In this document: positions 26,488 to 35,211 of the stretch, piece after piece | Layout of the letters: every line of letters starts with the position of its first letter | Position numbering within the stretch: position 1 is the first letter of the stretch | Assembly: GCA_023458755.1 (NCBI GenBank) | Contig: JAEWYE010000031.1 | Coordinates: 62,001 to 126,000 of the forward strand | Direction of reading: 5' to 3' | Source: Bacillota bacterium | GTDB lineage: Bacteria > Bacillota > Clostridia > Oscillospirales > Acutalibacteraceae | DNA: 64,000 nt | The notes under the pieces: generated by a model | What the model saw: the letters and a program-made list of their open reading frames with translations, nothing else | Told to the model about the DNA's origin: nothing | Database searches by the model: none | Translations under genes and position numbers: made by a program

Positions 26488-28236
26488 ATGGGTGCGTTAA
26501 AAATAAAGGTGTACCGAAATAATTTTATTGTCTATATCACGGCTTTGCTGTTAGGTTGTATTGCATTGGGGACAGCCCTTTGCTCAATGGTGGTCAATGA
26601 TCAGATTCATAAAAATGAAAATTCGGCTATGAACGAGTTTAACCGGATCGAATCCAGTCTGAACCTGATGGAAAACAAAATTGATAACTATGTTTTGTAT
26701 CTTTATTCCAATAAGCCGCTTCTGCATGATTTTGAATGCTTTTTTGGCGGCAATGCCGAAACATACCTTACCAGCCGCCTGAACAGTTCGCAGGGCAGCG
26801 CACAAATCAGCTCTGTGCCGGAGGATATGCAGCGTTTTGTCTTTAACAATCAATATTCAATAAAAGAAATAGGATTCCAGGCTCCTCAAAGTATGAACCT
26901 GATGTACTTTATGGAGGATGAGGGAACCTCCTTTAAATTCAGTCTGCCGATCCGGACCCCATATTTTCCTGAAAATGATATTGTATTCGGCTATATTTAT
27001 ACCAAGGATCTTTTAAATCCGCAAAATATCAGTAAGCCGATGGGGCAGCTTCGGTTTGTAATCGATACTGACAAGCTGCTTTCCGATACGGTGAATTATG
27101 GAATTGGAAAAGCCGCTATTATGAGTGAACGAAGTGCGCTGTACTATCCGAATGTAATCAGTCTGGATCGAAAAAAAGACTTGCGTCAGATTTATTCTGA
27201 GGGAAATGTGAGCGGTAAAATCAGCTATGGCCCGCTGAATACGCTCTACTATGCGGTTTACACCTCAAAAGCCCATGATTTCAAATTTGTATCCACTGTT
27301 AACACACAGGAAATCATCGAAAACAATAAGCCTTTGTTTATTCTCATTTTTGCAGGAACTCTTGTAATTTTTGTTTTGATGTTTATTGTAATCGCGCTGT
27401 TTATGGCACGTGATGCCAGATACCTGAACCGGATTCTTGTTACCATCGGCACGGCAAAATCCGGAAATTTTAAAAAAATCGAACTGGGCAGCCGCAGGGA
27501 TGAACTGCGTATGATTGCGCAGGAACTCAACAGCATGTACGCGCAGCTCAATCATTACATCGAAACGGAATATAAATTAAAGCTGAAGCAAAAGGATACG
27601 GAAATGAAAATGCTTCAGCAGCAGGTGAATCCGCATTTCCTTTACAACACACTGGAAATTATCCGTTCCAGCGCGCTGATGAATCATGATGAGCAGGTTG
27701 CAGACGCGGTATCCAATCTGGGCAGCATGTTCCGTGCCGTGGTGAAAAGTGAAAATGTCATTACCATCGGGCAGGAACTTGCTATTTTAGCCCATTACTT
27801 AAAAATTATGGAGTTTAAGTTTTCAGGAAGCTTTTATTACCAGATTGATATGCCGCCCGAAATCTGTGATTTAAAAACCGTAAAGTTCTGGATGCAGCCC
27901 CTCTGTGAAAACTTTTTTGTGCACGGTTATGATAAAAGCTGTGAGTTTAATCTTCTTGTTATTCGAGGAAGCGTTCAGCCGGACGCCTATGTCATTGAAA
28001 TCACCAATAATGGGCAGCCAATCAAGCTGGAAAATTTGGAAAGAATCAATGAACAATTGAAAAGAGCCGACGAAGAGTCTTATGATAAAATAGGCCTGCT
28101 CAACGTTAGCAACCGTCTGCGGTATTTCTACAATAATCAGGCTGAAATGGTCATTTCCAATAACGAGGAGGCCGGAGTTACGGTCACCGTAACAATAAAA
28201 AAGGAGGATGGACATGTATCGTCTGCTGATTGTTGA
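26488..28236 (+). CDS. Sensor histidine kinase, YesM/LytS type
   Basis: This is a 582-residue membrane sensor with a first transmembrane helix (about residues 12-36), an extracellular region of about 245 residues, a second helix (LFILIFAGTLVIFVLMFIVIALFM) and a HAMP-like segment. The his-kinase domain carries His383 in QQVNPHFLYNTLEII, followed by a degenerate ATP lid (ITNNGQPIKLENLERINEQL, IGLLNVSNRL). ATG 26488 is preferred (AGGA eight bases upstream) to an upstream in-frame TTG at 26434. It overlaps the regulator gene by 23 bases. The pair probably senses extracellular glycan directly or through a binding protein and controls this locus. Confidence 0.92.
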   Translation: MGALKIKVYRNNFIVYITALLLGCIALGTALCSMVVNDQIHKNENSAMNEFNRIESSLNLMENKIDNYVLYLYSNKPLLHDFECFFGGNAETYLTSRLNSSQGSAQISSVPEDMQRFVFNNQYSIKEIGFQAPQSMNLMYFMEDEGTSFKFSLPIRTPYFPENDIVFGYIYTKDLLNPQNISKPMGQLRFVIDTDKLLSDTVNYGIGKAAIMSERSALYYPNVISLDRKKDLRQIYSEGNVSGKISYGPLNTLYYAVYTSKAHDFKFVSTVNTQEIIENNKPLFILIFAGTLVIFVLMFIVIALFMARDARYLNRILVTIGTAKSGNFKKIELGSRRDELRMIAQELNSMYAQLNHYIETEYKLKLKQKDTEMKMLQQQVNPHFLYNTLEIIRSSALMNHDEQVADAVSNLGSMFRAVVKSENVITIGQELAILAHYLKIMEFKFSGSFYYQIDMPPEICDLKTVKFWMQPLCENFFVHGYDKSCEFNLLVIRGSVQPDAYVIEITNNGQPIKLENLERINEQLKRADEESYDKIGLLNVSNRLRYFYNNQAEMVISNNEEAGVTVTVTIKKEDGHVSSADC

Positions 28237-29005
28237 TGATGAGCCAAAAATCATAGAAGGTATTAAACTGATGCTGGACTGGGATGCTTACGGAATTACT
28301 CAGATTGTTACGGCAACCAGCTACGATGAAGCCGTTCAAAAAGCGATGGAGTTCAAACCGCACATCGGCATTCTTGATGTGTGTATCGACGACGCGCGCG
28401 GTTATGATATTATTGAAAAGCTGAATTCCTTTTCCCTGCCAACCAAGTATATTATGGTGAGCGGGTATGACGAGTTTGAATATGCCCGAAGAGCCATTCA
28501 CGCTGGCGCAAAAGAGTATCTGATGAAGCCGATTGACCAAAGAGAGCTGAGTCAGGCGGTTGAAAAAATCATTGTGGAAGATTTTAAAGGAAGTGTTCGA
28601 ACTGACGCGGTAAGGGACGATGAGAGTATTGACCCCGTTTTGTCCGTACCGTATTCCACGCTTTCCAATTTGACCTGTAAAATTATTTTAATGGTCAAGG
28701 GCGAATACAACAAAAATATTAATCTTAAGGTTATTGCGGATAAATTTAAAATGAACAGTAACTATATCGGTCAAATCTTTTTAAAAGAGACGCATTTAAA
28801 ATTTTCAGAGTACCTCATGGTATACCGGCTGATTCAGGCCAAGAAAAAAATTGAGAATACTCCGGAAAAAATTTATAATATCGCGCATGAAGTCGGGTAT
28901 TCCAATATCAATTACTTTTACACACATTTTCGCACCTATTTCGGCGTATCCCCCTCTGATTTGCGTAAATTTGAGGATGAGCCGGAATCATCACAGCAAG
29001 GATAG
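28214..29005 (+). CDS. Response regulator with AraC-type DNA-binding domain (YesN-like)
   Basis: This 263-residue regulator has a receiver domain with acidic pocket D8-D9, phospho-acceptor Asp56 (GILDVCIDD) and Lys105 (YLMKPID). The C-terminal AraC helix-turn-helix pair lies at about residues 155-255 (LKVIADKFKMNSNYIGQIF, IYNIAHEVGYSNINYF, FGVSPSDLRKF). ATG 28214 is chosen because AAGGAGG lies six bases upstream; ATG 28208 abuts that site. It overlaps the sensor gene, which fits a dedicated pair. Likely targets are the importer and glycosidase promoters, inferred from location. It is shorter than many YesN proteins because the linker region is reduced. Confidence 0.92.
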   Translation: MYRLLIVDDEPKIIEGIKLMLDWDAYGITQIVTATSYDEAVQKAMEFKPHIGILDVCIDDARGYDIIEKLNSFSLPTKYIMVSGYDEFEYARRAIHAGAKEYLMKPIDQRELSQAVEKIIVEDFKGSVRTDAVRDDESIDPVLSVPYSTLSNLTCKIILMVKGEYNKNINLKVIADKFKMNSNYIGQIFLKETHLKFSEYLMVYRLIQAKKKIENTPEKIYNIAHEVGYSNINYFYTHFRTYFGVSPSDLRKFEDEPESSQQG

Positions 29006-29074
29006 GAAGGCATTTCTATGGATTTTTCAAAGAATGTAAATCTAAGAAGAATTCGTATCAACAGGGAGATTTTT

Positions 29075-30586
29075 ATGAAACTGAAACGAATCCTTTCGGC
29101 GGGACTGCTGGTTTCCATTTTTATGACCACGGTACTGACCGGATGTGACCAGAGTCCAAACAACACCATCAGCAGTTCCAGTACGGATTCCGTTGCGGAC
29201 TCCGATTCACAGGCGGAACCCGTAAAGCTGATCTATTATACCATCGGCAACAGCGACACCGATCTAAAAAAAGTCAATGATGCGCTGAATGTACTGCTAA
29301 AGAAAAAAATCAACGTCACCGTGGAATACAACAAGATTGCATGGGGTGATTACGGTACCAAGATTTCAGCTCTGGTCAACAGCGGTGCGGATTTTGATAT
29401 TGCGTTTGCCAGTGGGTCGGATCAGGGCGATTACGCGGGCAACGCGCAAAAGGGTGCGTGGCTGGATCTGACGGATTATTTGCAGACGGACGGAAAAGCC
29501 ATGTACAGCATGATCGACCCTCTTTACTGGGCGGGCGCGAAGATTGGCGAGAAAATATACGGTGTGCCTACCAATAAAGAAATCGCCGTTCCGGAATGGT
29601 GGATGTATTCGAAAGAACTGGTAACCAAGTATAAAATCGATATTTCACAATATACGACGCTGGAATCATTGGAACCGCTCATGGCGAAAATTAAAAAGAA
29701 TGAGCCGGATTGGCTGCCAATGGAGCTCGACAAGAATTCCAATAACTTTTTTGCTTTGGCGGGATACGAATATGTAATCGGAAAAGAGACTCCGCTTATG
29801 GTTCAGTCCGATGACAAGAGCCTTAGGGTTGTCAACATTTTCAGCACCGATCTTGCAAAAAAAACACTCGCTACCCTCCGCAGATATTACAAAGCGGGCT
29901 ATATCAACGAGGATGCCGCGCTCAAAGACAGCCGCAGCCTGGAAAAAGGCAAAAAAGTGTTTTGGAAGGAAGCAGGCGGCGGCCCGTATTCGGATATTAG
30001 TTGGTCTGCCGACCGCGGCTACAATCTGGTAGCGCAGCAGGTGTCCAAGGCTACCGTCACCACAGAATCCACTCGCGGCGGAATGATGGTGGTGAATGCG
30101 CGCACCAAGCATCCGCGGGAATGTATGAAATTTTTAAATCTGCTGAATACGGACCCCGAAGTTCGCAATTTGATTAATTATGGTATTGAAGGCAGCCATT
30201 ACGTACTGACTTCCGACAACCAGGTAGAAAAAATCAGTGACGCGTATACCGGTGTGCAGTATACGCAGGGCAACTGGTTTATTTTGGATACAACGGTGGG
30301 TGACCCAAAGGACAAATGGGACAAATTCCGCGAATTTAACAAAACCGCGGTAAAATCCGAATTGCTCGGTTTTACCGTTGATACCTCAAAAATTTATGCC
30401 CAGATGACCGCTATTACACAGGTTTGGTCCAAATATTATTCCTGCCTGATGACGGGTAGCGTGGACCCGAATGAACAGCTTCCTAAATTTTTGGCGGAAC
30501 TGAAAGCTGCGGGAATCGATCAGGTTCAGGCGGAACTGCAGCGCCAGCTGCTGAACTGGAAAGCAAGCAAAAAAAACAGTGAGTGA
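29075..30586 (+). CDS. Second solute-binding lipoprotein, no adjacent permease
   Basis: This is a 503-residue lipoprotein. The signal peptide KLKRILSAGLLVSIFMTTV ends in lipobox LTGC. The mature protein is a family 1 carbohydrate-binding protein homologous to the one at 16175 (shared segments include the C-terminal DTSKIYAQM and LKAAGIDQ). ATG 29075 is preferred because GGGAG lies six bases upstream; the in-frame start at 29018 has a weak site. It directly follows the two-component genes (69 bases) and not permease genes. It could feed the LplBC importer with a different oligosaccharide or present ligand to the sensor kinase. Both options are inference. Confidence 0.9.
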   Translation: MKLKRILSAGLLVSIFMTTVLTGCDQSPNNTISSSSTDSVADSDSQAEPVKLIYYTIGNSDTDLKKVNDALNVLLKKKINVTVEYNKIAWGDYGTKISALVNSGADFDIAFASGSDQGDYAGNAQKGAWLDLTDYLQTDGKAMYSMIDPLYWAGAKIGEKIYGVPTNKEIAVPEWWMYSKELVTKYKIDISQYTTLESLEPLMAKIKKNEPDWLPMELDKNSNNFFALAGYEYVIGKETPLMVQSDDKSLRVVNIFSTDLAKKTLATLRRYYKAGYINEDAALKDSRSLEKGKKVFWKEAGGGPYSDISWSADRGYNLVAQQVSKATVTTESTRGGMMVVNARTKHPRECMKFLNLLNTDPEVRNLINYGIEGSHYVLTSDNQVEKISDAYTGVQYTQGNWFILDTTVGDPKDKWDKFREFNKTAVKSELLGFTVDTSKIYAQMTAITQVWSKYYSCLMTGSVDPNEQLPKFLAELKAAGIDQVQAELQRQLLNWKASKKNSE

Positions 30587-30680
30587 AAGTTTTTATAAAG
30601 CCGAATGCAAAAGTATTCCTTTTATTTTGCGCATACTTTTTATTTGGCTGTTCGCATAAAACATAGTAGGAGCAATAAAA

Positions 30681-31433
30681 ATGAAAATTCTGAAAGCATC
30701 TGACTATCAAAGTATGAGCCGAAAGGCTGCCAATATTATTTCCGCGCAAGTAATCCTTTACCCGAATAGCGTGCTGGGACTTGCCACTGGTTCTACGCCG
30801 CTGGGAGTTTATACACAATTGATTGAGTGGTACAAAAAGGGCGATCTTGATTTTTCTAAGGTACATAGCGTAAATTTAGATGAATACGTCGGCCTTGCGC
30901 CGGAGCATGAGCAAAGCTATCACTACTATATGAAAGAAAACTTCTTTCGTTATGTTAATCTAAAACTGGAGAATACCAATGTTCCAAACGGTTTGGCGAA
31001 AGATATCGACGCGGAATGCGTTCGATACGATAAGCTGATTGCCGATTTGGGCGGCATTGATTTGCAGCTTTTGGGCATTGGCAATACCGGGCATATCGGA
31101 TTCAACGAGCCGAACGAAGATTTTGATAAGATGACTCATAAAGTAAAGTTGGAACAAAAAACAATTGATGCGAACTCCCGATTCTTTGCAAGCATTGACG
31201 ACGTGCCGAAATACGCGGTAACAATGGGAATAAAAGCGATTATGCAGGCAAAAAAGATTTTGCTGGTGGCAAATGGAGAGGGCAAAGCAGATATTTTATA
31301 CCGTTCTCTTTTCGGTCCTATCACTCCGGCGGTTCCGGCGTCCATCCTTCAGCTGCACCCGAATGTAACGGTTGTTGCAGATGTGGCCGCACTGTCGGTT
31401 ATTACGGAAAGATGTCCGAACACGGTTGGCTGA
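30681..31433 (+). CDS. nagB: Glucosamine-6-phosphate deaminase
   Basis: This 250-residue enzyme has the NagB motifs: LGLATGSTPLGVY (phosphate loop, near residue 33), NLDEYVGL with catalytic Asp67-Glu68, GIGNTGHIGFNEP (near 133) and VTMGI. It converts glucosamine-6-phosphate to fructose-6-phosphate and ammonia, the last step of amino-sugar catabolism. Length is close to the usual 240-266. TAGGAGC lies before ATG 30681. It lies 94 bases after the second binding protein, on the same strand as the glycan locus. nagA (deacetylase) is absent from the window, so the pathway needs enzymes encoded elsewhere. Confidence 0.96.
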   Translation: MKILKASDYQSMSRKAANIISAQVILYPNSVLGLATGSTPLGVYTQLIEWYKKGDLDFSKVHSVNLDEYVGLAPEHEQSYHYYMKENFFRYVNLKLENTNVPNGLAKDIDAECVRYDKLIADLGGIDLQLLGIGNTGHIGFNEPNEDFDKMTHKVKLEQKTIDANSRFFASIDDVPKYAVTMGIKAIMQAKKILLVANGEGKADILYRSLFGPITPAVPASILQLHPNVTVVADVAALSVITERCPNTVG

Positions 31434-31504
31434 ACCGTTACGTTATTTACGAGATGAGTATAAATTTTACAAGTAAAAGCATACTACCATTGAGGTGATA
31501 ATCA

Positions 31505-31966
31505 ATGGAATTAACACAAAAAGAAACATCGCTCTTGAAGGATATGAAAGGGCAGGAACAGACTTGCGTGGAAAAGTACGGCAGATACGCGTCGGAAGCT
31601 TGCGACGGGCAGTTAAAGAATCTGTTTACGCAGCTTGGACAAATTGAACAGCAGCATTTAAATACGATTAATCAAATGATGAGCGGTACAGTTCCCTCCA
31701 TGCAGGCAGGGGGCAGTCAGCAGCAACAACAGAGCAGTACACCAACTTATACCGCTTCCGGTTCCGAGCAAAACAAGCAAAAGGACAGCTACCTTTGTAC
31801 CGATGCTTTGTCGACCGAAAAGCACGTGTCATCTGTTTACGATACCGGAATCTTTGAGTTCAAAGATTCCAATATCCGAAATGTTCTCAACCATATACAA
31901 AAGGAAGAACAGCAGCACGGAGAGCAAATTTATAACTATATGTCGCAAAACGGTATGTATAGCTAA
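31505..31966 (+). CDS. CotF-like spore coat protein
   Basis: This 153-residue protein consists of two helical halves separated by a Gln/Ser/Thr-rich linker (SQQQQQSSTPTYTASG). The N-terminal half (LTQKETSLLKDMKGQEQTCVEKY) and C-terminal half (STEKHVSSVYDTGIFEF, HIQKEEQQHGEQIYNYMSQNGMY) match the Coat_F ferritin-like fold common in clostridial spore coat proteins. GAGGTG lies seven bases before ATG 31505. It is monocistronic with its own terminator. Expression in the mother cell during sporulation is expected from the family; no clear sporulation promoter was identified. Confidence 0.82.
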   Translation: MELTQKETSLLKDMKGQEQTCVEKYGRYASEACDGQLKNLFTQLGQIEQQHLNTINQMMSGTVPSMQAGGSQQQQQSSTPTYTASGSEQNKQKDSYLCTDALSTEKHVSSVYDTGIFEFKDSNIRNVLNHIQKEEQQHGEQIYNYMSQNGMYS

Positions 31967-31984
31967 TACGAATATCTAATCAAG

Positions 31985-32030
31985 AAAAAAGCACACAGCG
32001 TATCCAATCGGATTCACTGTGTGTTTTTTT
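31985..32030 (+). terminator. Intrinsic terminator of the coat protein gene
   Basis: Arms CACACAG (31992-31998) and CTGTGTG (32017-32023), extended by an A-run/T-run pair, are followed by seven T residues. Confidence 0.8.
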
Positions 32031-32151
32031 GAATAACGAAGTCTTCCGACTTAAAATTGCTGTAATGCCGTCCGGTCTCGGCTGTAAATTTCAGAACGCG
32101 GTAGTCAGGGTCTGTTACGCTTACCTCTAAATTGTGCCAGATATGAATCAT
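32014..32151 (-). CDS. Possible 45-residue protein of unknown function
   Basis: An ATG at 32151 opens a 45-codon frame with a balanced, coding-like composition (MIHIWHNLEVSVTDPDY at the start, FKSEDFVIQKNTQ at the end). There is no convincing ribosome-binding site, and the 3' end overlaps the coat gene terminator. It could be a real small gene, a remnant or chance. Confidence 0.25.
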   Translation of the reverse strand: MIHIWHNLEVSVTDPDYRVLKFTAETGRHYSNFKSEDFVIQKNTQ

Positions 32152-32156
32152 TTACT

Positions 32157-32190
32157 TAAAAAAAGGGAGAACAGTTTCCTGTCCTCCCTA
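32157..32190 (-). terminator. Intrinsic terminator of rny
   Basis: Arms AGGGAG and CTCCCT with inner ACAG/CTGT (32164-32190) are followed on the minus strand by a run of seven T residues. Confidence 0.85.
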
Positions 32191-32232
32191 AAAAGTCATT
32201 GTTACGCGTATGCCTGAACAATGGTTTTGCTT

Positions 32233-33792
32233 TTATTTTGCGTATTCGATTGCGCGGCTTTCGCGAATTATGTTTACCTTGATCTGTCCGGGGTACTCAA
32301 GGTCACTTTCAATCTTTTTGCAAATGTCGCGTGCTAAAAGAATCATCTTGTCGTCGGTGACAATGTCCGGTTTAACCATAATGCGAATTTCGCGTCCGGC
32401 CTGAATAGCAAAGCAGCGTTCCACTCCGTCAAAGGAGGATGCCACTTCTTCCAGCTTTTCAAGACGCTTGATATAGTTTTCGAGATTTTCGCGGCGTGCG
32501 CCCGGCCTTGCGGCAGAGATCGCGTCCGCAGCCTGTACAATACAGGCAATCACGGTTTTTGCTTCCACATCTCCATGGTGAGCCTGAATGGCATGAATGA
32601 CAGCTTCGCTTTCTTTGTACTTACGGGCAACGTCCACGCCAATGTCAACGTGAGAACCCTCAATTTCGTGGTCGAGCGACTTGCCGATATCATGAAGCAA
32701 ACCGGCACGGCGGGCAACCGTCGGGTCTAATCCAAGTTCCGACGCCATAATACCGGAAAGATAGGAAACTTCAAGCGAGTGATTCAATACATTTTGGCCA
32801 TAACTGGTACGGTAACGCAACCGCCCCAATAGTTTTACAAGCTCCGGATGAATGCCGTTTACACCGGCTTCAATCACAGCCCGTTCGCCTTCCTGCTTAA
32901 TCGTCGCGTCTACTTCACGGCGTGCTTTATCAATCATTTCTTCAATGCGTGCGGGGTGGATGCGTCCGTCCGCAATCAAGTGTTCCAACGCAATACGTGC
33001 AACCTCGCGGCGAACTGGTTCAAAACTGGAAAGCGTAATTGCTTCCGGTGTGTCGTCAATAATCAAATCGACTCCGGTCATTGTTTCAATCGCACGGATA
33101 TTTCTGCCCTCACGGCCAATAATACGGCCCTTCATTTCGTCATTCGGTAACGGCACGACCGAAATGGTGGTTTCCGCAACATGATCCGCAGCACAGCGCT
33201 GAATAGCAAGAGAAATAATTTCACGTGCGCTCTTGTCGGCATCTTCCCGTGTCTGCTGTTCAAATTCCATAACCTTAACGGCTTTTTCATGAACAAGCTC
33301 ATCTTCCAGATTCTTGAGCATGTACTCCTTTGCCTGGTCAACGGTAAATCCGGAAATGCGCTCTAACATATCAAACTGGCTCTTCTTCACGGACTCCGCT
33401 TCTGCGAGCCGTTCATCCGCTTGTTTGTTTTTGTTGTTGACAATCTCCTCTTTTGCCTCAAGGCTTTCCATTTTCTTGTCTAAGGTTTCTTCCTTTTGCT
33501 GAATACGGCGCTCCTGACGCTGAACTTCTTTTCGGCGTTCGTTCATTTCGCGTTCCGATTCGTTTCTTTGGCGGTGAATTTCGTCTTTGCCTTCTAAAAT
33601 GGCTTCTTTTTTCTTTGCTTCGGCAGTTTTGATGGCATCACTGACAATTCTTTTTGCTTCTTGTTCGGCAGAGCCGATAACAGATTCCGCAACGTTTTTA
33701 CGATGCGTAACACCTGCTAAAAAAGCGATTACGCCACAAATAACCGCACTGGCGAGCGCGATTACAATACATAACCAAATAGGAATATTCAA
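32233..33792 (-). CDS. rny: Ribonuclease Y
   Basis: This 519-residue membrane-anchored endoribonuclease starts mRNA decay. It has one N-terminal helix (IPIWLCIVIALASAVICGVIAFL), a long charged coiled coil (residues about 30-190), a KH RNA-binding domain (MKGRIIGREGRNIRAIE) and an HD hydrolase domain (GLLHDIGKSLDHEIEGSH) whose HD pair binds metal. Length matches the usual 520. The start is TTG 33792, with AGGAGGTG about ten bases upstream. It has its own promoter and terminator. Confidence 0.97.
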   Translation of the reverse strand: MNIPIWLCIVIALASAVICGVIAFLAGVTHRKNVAESVIGSAEQEAKRIVSDAIKTAEAKKKEAILEGKDEIHRQRNESEREMNERRKEVQRQERRIQQKEETLDKKMESLEAKEEIVNNKNKQADERLAEAESVKKSQFDMLERISGFTVDQAKEYMLKNLEDELVHEKAVKVMEFEQQTREDADKSAREIISLAIQRCAADHVAETTISVVPLPNDEMKGRIIGREGRNIRAIETMTGVDLIIDDTPEAITLSSFEPVRREVARIALEHLIADGRIHPARIEEMIDKARREVDATIKQEGERAVIEAGVNGIHPELVKLLGRLRYRTSYGQNVLNHSLEVSYLSGIMASELGLDPTVARRAGLLHDIGKSLDHEIEGSHVDIGVDVARKYKESEAVIHAIQAHHGDVEAKTVIACIVQAADAISAARPGARRENLENYIKRLEKLEEVASSFDGVERCFAIQAGREIRIMVKPDIVTDDKMILLARDICKKIESDLEYPGQIKVNIIRESRAIEYAK

Positions 33793-33900
33793 TTTGCTGA
33801 CACCTCCTTAATAAGGGTTTAAAATTATTTAAGTTTTTGATTTAATTCGGAATGGGTGCGTTAAGCCCATGGATGCGATAATAATTGCATCTTAAAACTT

Positions 33901-33930
33901 ATTGTATTACTTTTCCTACCCTCATGTCAA
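33901..33930 (-). promoter_or_regulatory. SigA-type promoter of rny
   Basis: On the minus strand TTGACA (33930-33925) and TACAAT (33906-33901) are 18 bases apart, leaving a leader of about 100 bases. Confidence 0.75.
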
Positions 33931-34028
33931 GAAATTTGGTTATAATTATATTAATATGATGATATTCGCATATTTTTTAAGCAAAATGGGAAATTATTCA
34001 TTCTTTTACATGCCAATACGAAAAATAC

Positions 34029-34057
34029 TTTCCATGTAAATTTCCTTTTGCTATAAT
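34029..34057 (+). promoter_or_regulatory. Promoter of the luxE-luxC pair
   Basis: TTTCCA (34029-34034) and TATAAT (34052-34057) are 17 bases apart; the start lies about 25 bases before ATG 34090. Confidence 0.6.
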
Positions 34058-34089
34058 GGAGAAAAAGCTTAGAACGTAGGAGGCGCGCA

Positions 34090-35211
34090 ATGGATTACAG
34101 AAAGAAATTGTTTACCCATCGGGATCCTTATGATACGGAGCATACGGATGCTTTGTTTTTGAATGCCGTAAAAGCCAATCTTGCTTTTCATCAAAGCAAC
34201 TGCCCAGAATATGCGCGTATCTTACAGAACGCAGCGTTTTCCGCAGATTCTTTGCATGCTCTGTCCGATTTATACAAAATTCCAGCAATCCCAACATTGT
34301 TTTATAAATCACATGAGCTGTATTCTGTATCGGATAAAAAACTGAAAATAGCAGTTACCTCATCGGGTACGAAAGGAAAGCAGAGCCATATCGGATTTGA
34401 CCGCAACAGCTTATATTATGCGCTGCGGATGGTTCTAAAAACCTTTTCTTATTATCATTTGATTTCAGCGGTGCCAACCAATTATATTGTGCTGGGGTAT
34501 CAGCCGAGCAAACAGAATCAAATGGGAGCTGCCAAGACGGCATTCGGTACAACCCTGCTGGCACCGGCTTGCCATAGGGAGTATGCGTTAAAAAATGTTG
34601 GAACCGGTTATGAACTCAATTTGGATGGCATAAAAAATGCTCTGATACGCTACAGCCACATGAAATTTCCGGTTCGTTTTATGGGCTTTCCGGCTTACCT
34701 GTATTTTCTATTGAAAAGTTTGAAAGAATCCGGTATGAAATTTCAGCTGCCGAAGGGTTCCAAGGTGTTTTTAGCCGGAGGCTGGAAGCAGTTTTTATCT
34801 GAAAAAGTGGAGAAAGCGGAACTTTACCGGATGATAGAAGAAACACTTGGCATTAAGGAGGAAAACTGCAAAGAATTTTTCGGTGCGGTGGAACATCCGA
34901 TTGTTTATTGTGACCGTAAAAATCATCATTTTCATGTTCCGGTGTACAGCAGGGTTATCATTCGCGACGTGCACACCCTTTTACCGGTGGGAAACGGGAC
35001 GGTTGGATTATTAAGCCTTGTTACGCCATTGGTAGAAAGCGTGCCGCTCGTACATGTAATCACCGACGACTTGGCAGTCATGCACGATGGAAAAACATGC
35101 GGCTGCGGAATTTCTTCCCCTTATTTTGAAATCATCGGACGAGTTGGTTTACAGGATATCAAAACCTGTGCAGCGAGTGCGTCGGAATTGCTGGAGGGAA
35201 TCAAATTATGA
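34090..35211 (+). CDS. LuxE/PaaK-family acyl-protein synthetase
   Basis: This 373-residue adenylate-forming enzyme of the LuxE acyl-protein synthetase family activates a fatty acid with ATP and hands it as acyl-AMP/acyl-thioester to a reductase. Visible marks are the early IPAIPTLFYKSHEL, the Ser/Thr-Gly-Thr phosphate loop VTSSGTKGKQSHIGFD, KVFLAGGWKQFLSEKV and the late LLSLVTPLVESVPLVHVITDDLA. AGGAGGCG lies before ATG 34090. It overlaps the acyl-CoA reductase gene by four bases (ATGA), which indicates translational coupling. No luciferase genes are present, so the aldehyde formed is not for light production. Confidence 0.88.
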   Translation: MDYRKKLFTHRDPYDTEHTDALFLNAVKANLAFHQSNCPEYARILQNAAFSADSLHALSDLYKIPAIPTLFYKSHELYSVSDKKLKIAVTSSGTKGKQSHIGFDRNSLYYALRMVLKTFSYYHLISAVPTNYIVLGYQPSKQNQMGAAKTAFGTTLLAPACHREYALKNVGTGYELNLDGIKNALIRYSHMKFPVRFMGFPAYLYFLLKSLKESGMKFQLPKGSKVFLAGGWKQFLSEKVEKAELYRMIEETLGIKEENCKEFFGAVEHPIVYCDRKNHHFHVPVYSRVIIRDVHTLLPVGNGTVGLLSLVTPLVESVPLVHVITDDLAVMHDGKTCGCGISSPYFEIIGRVGLQDIKTCAASASELLEGIKL

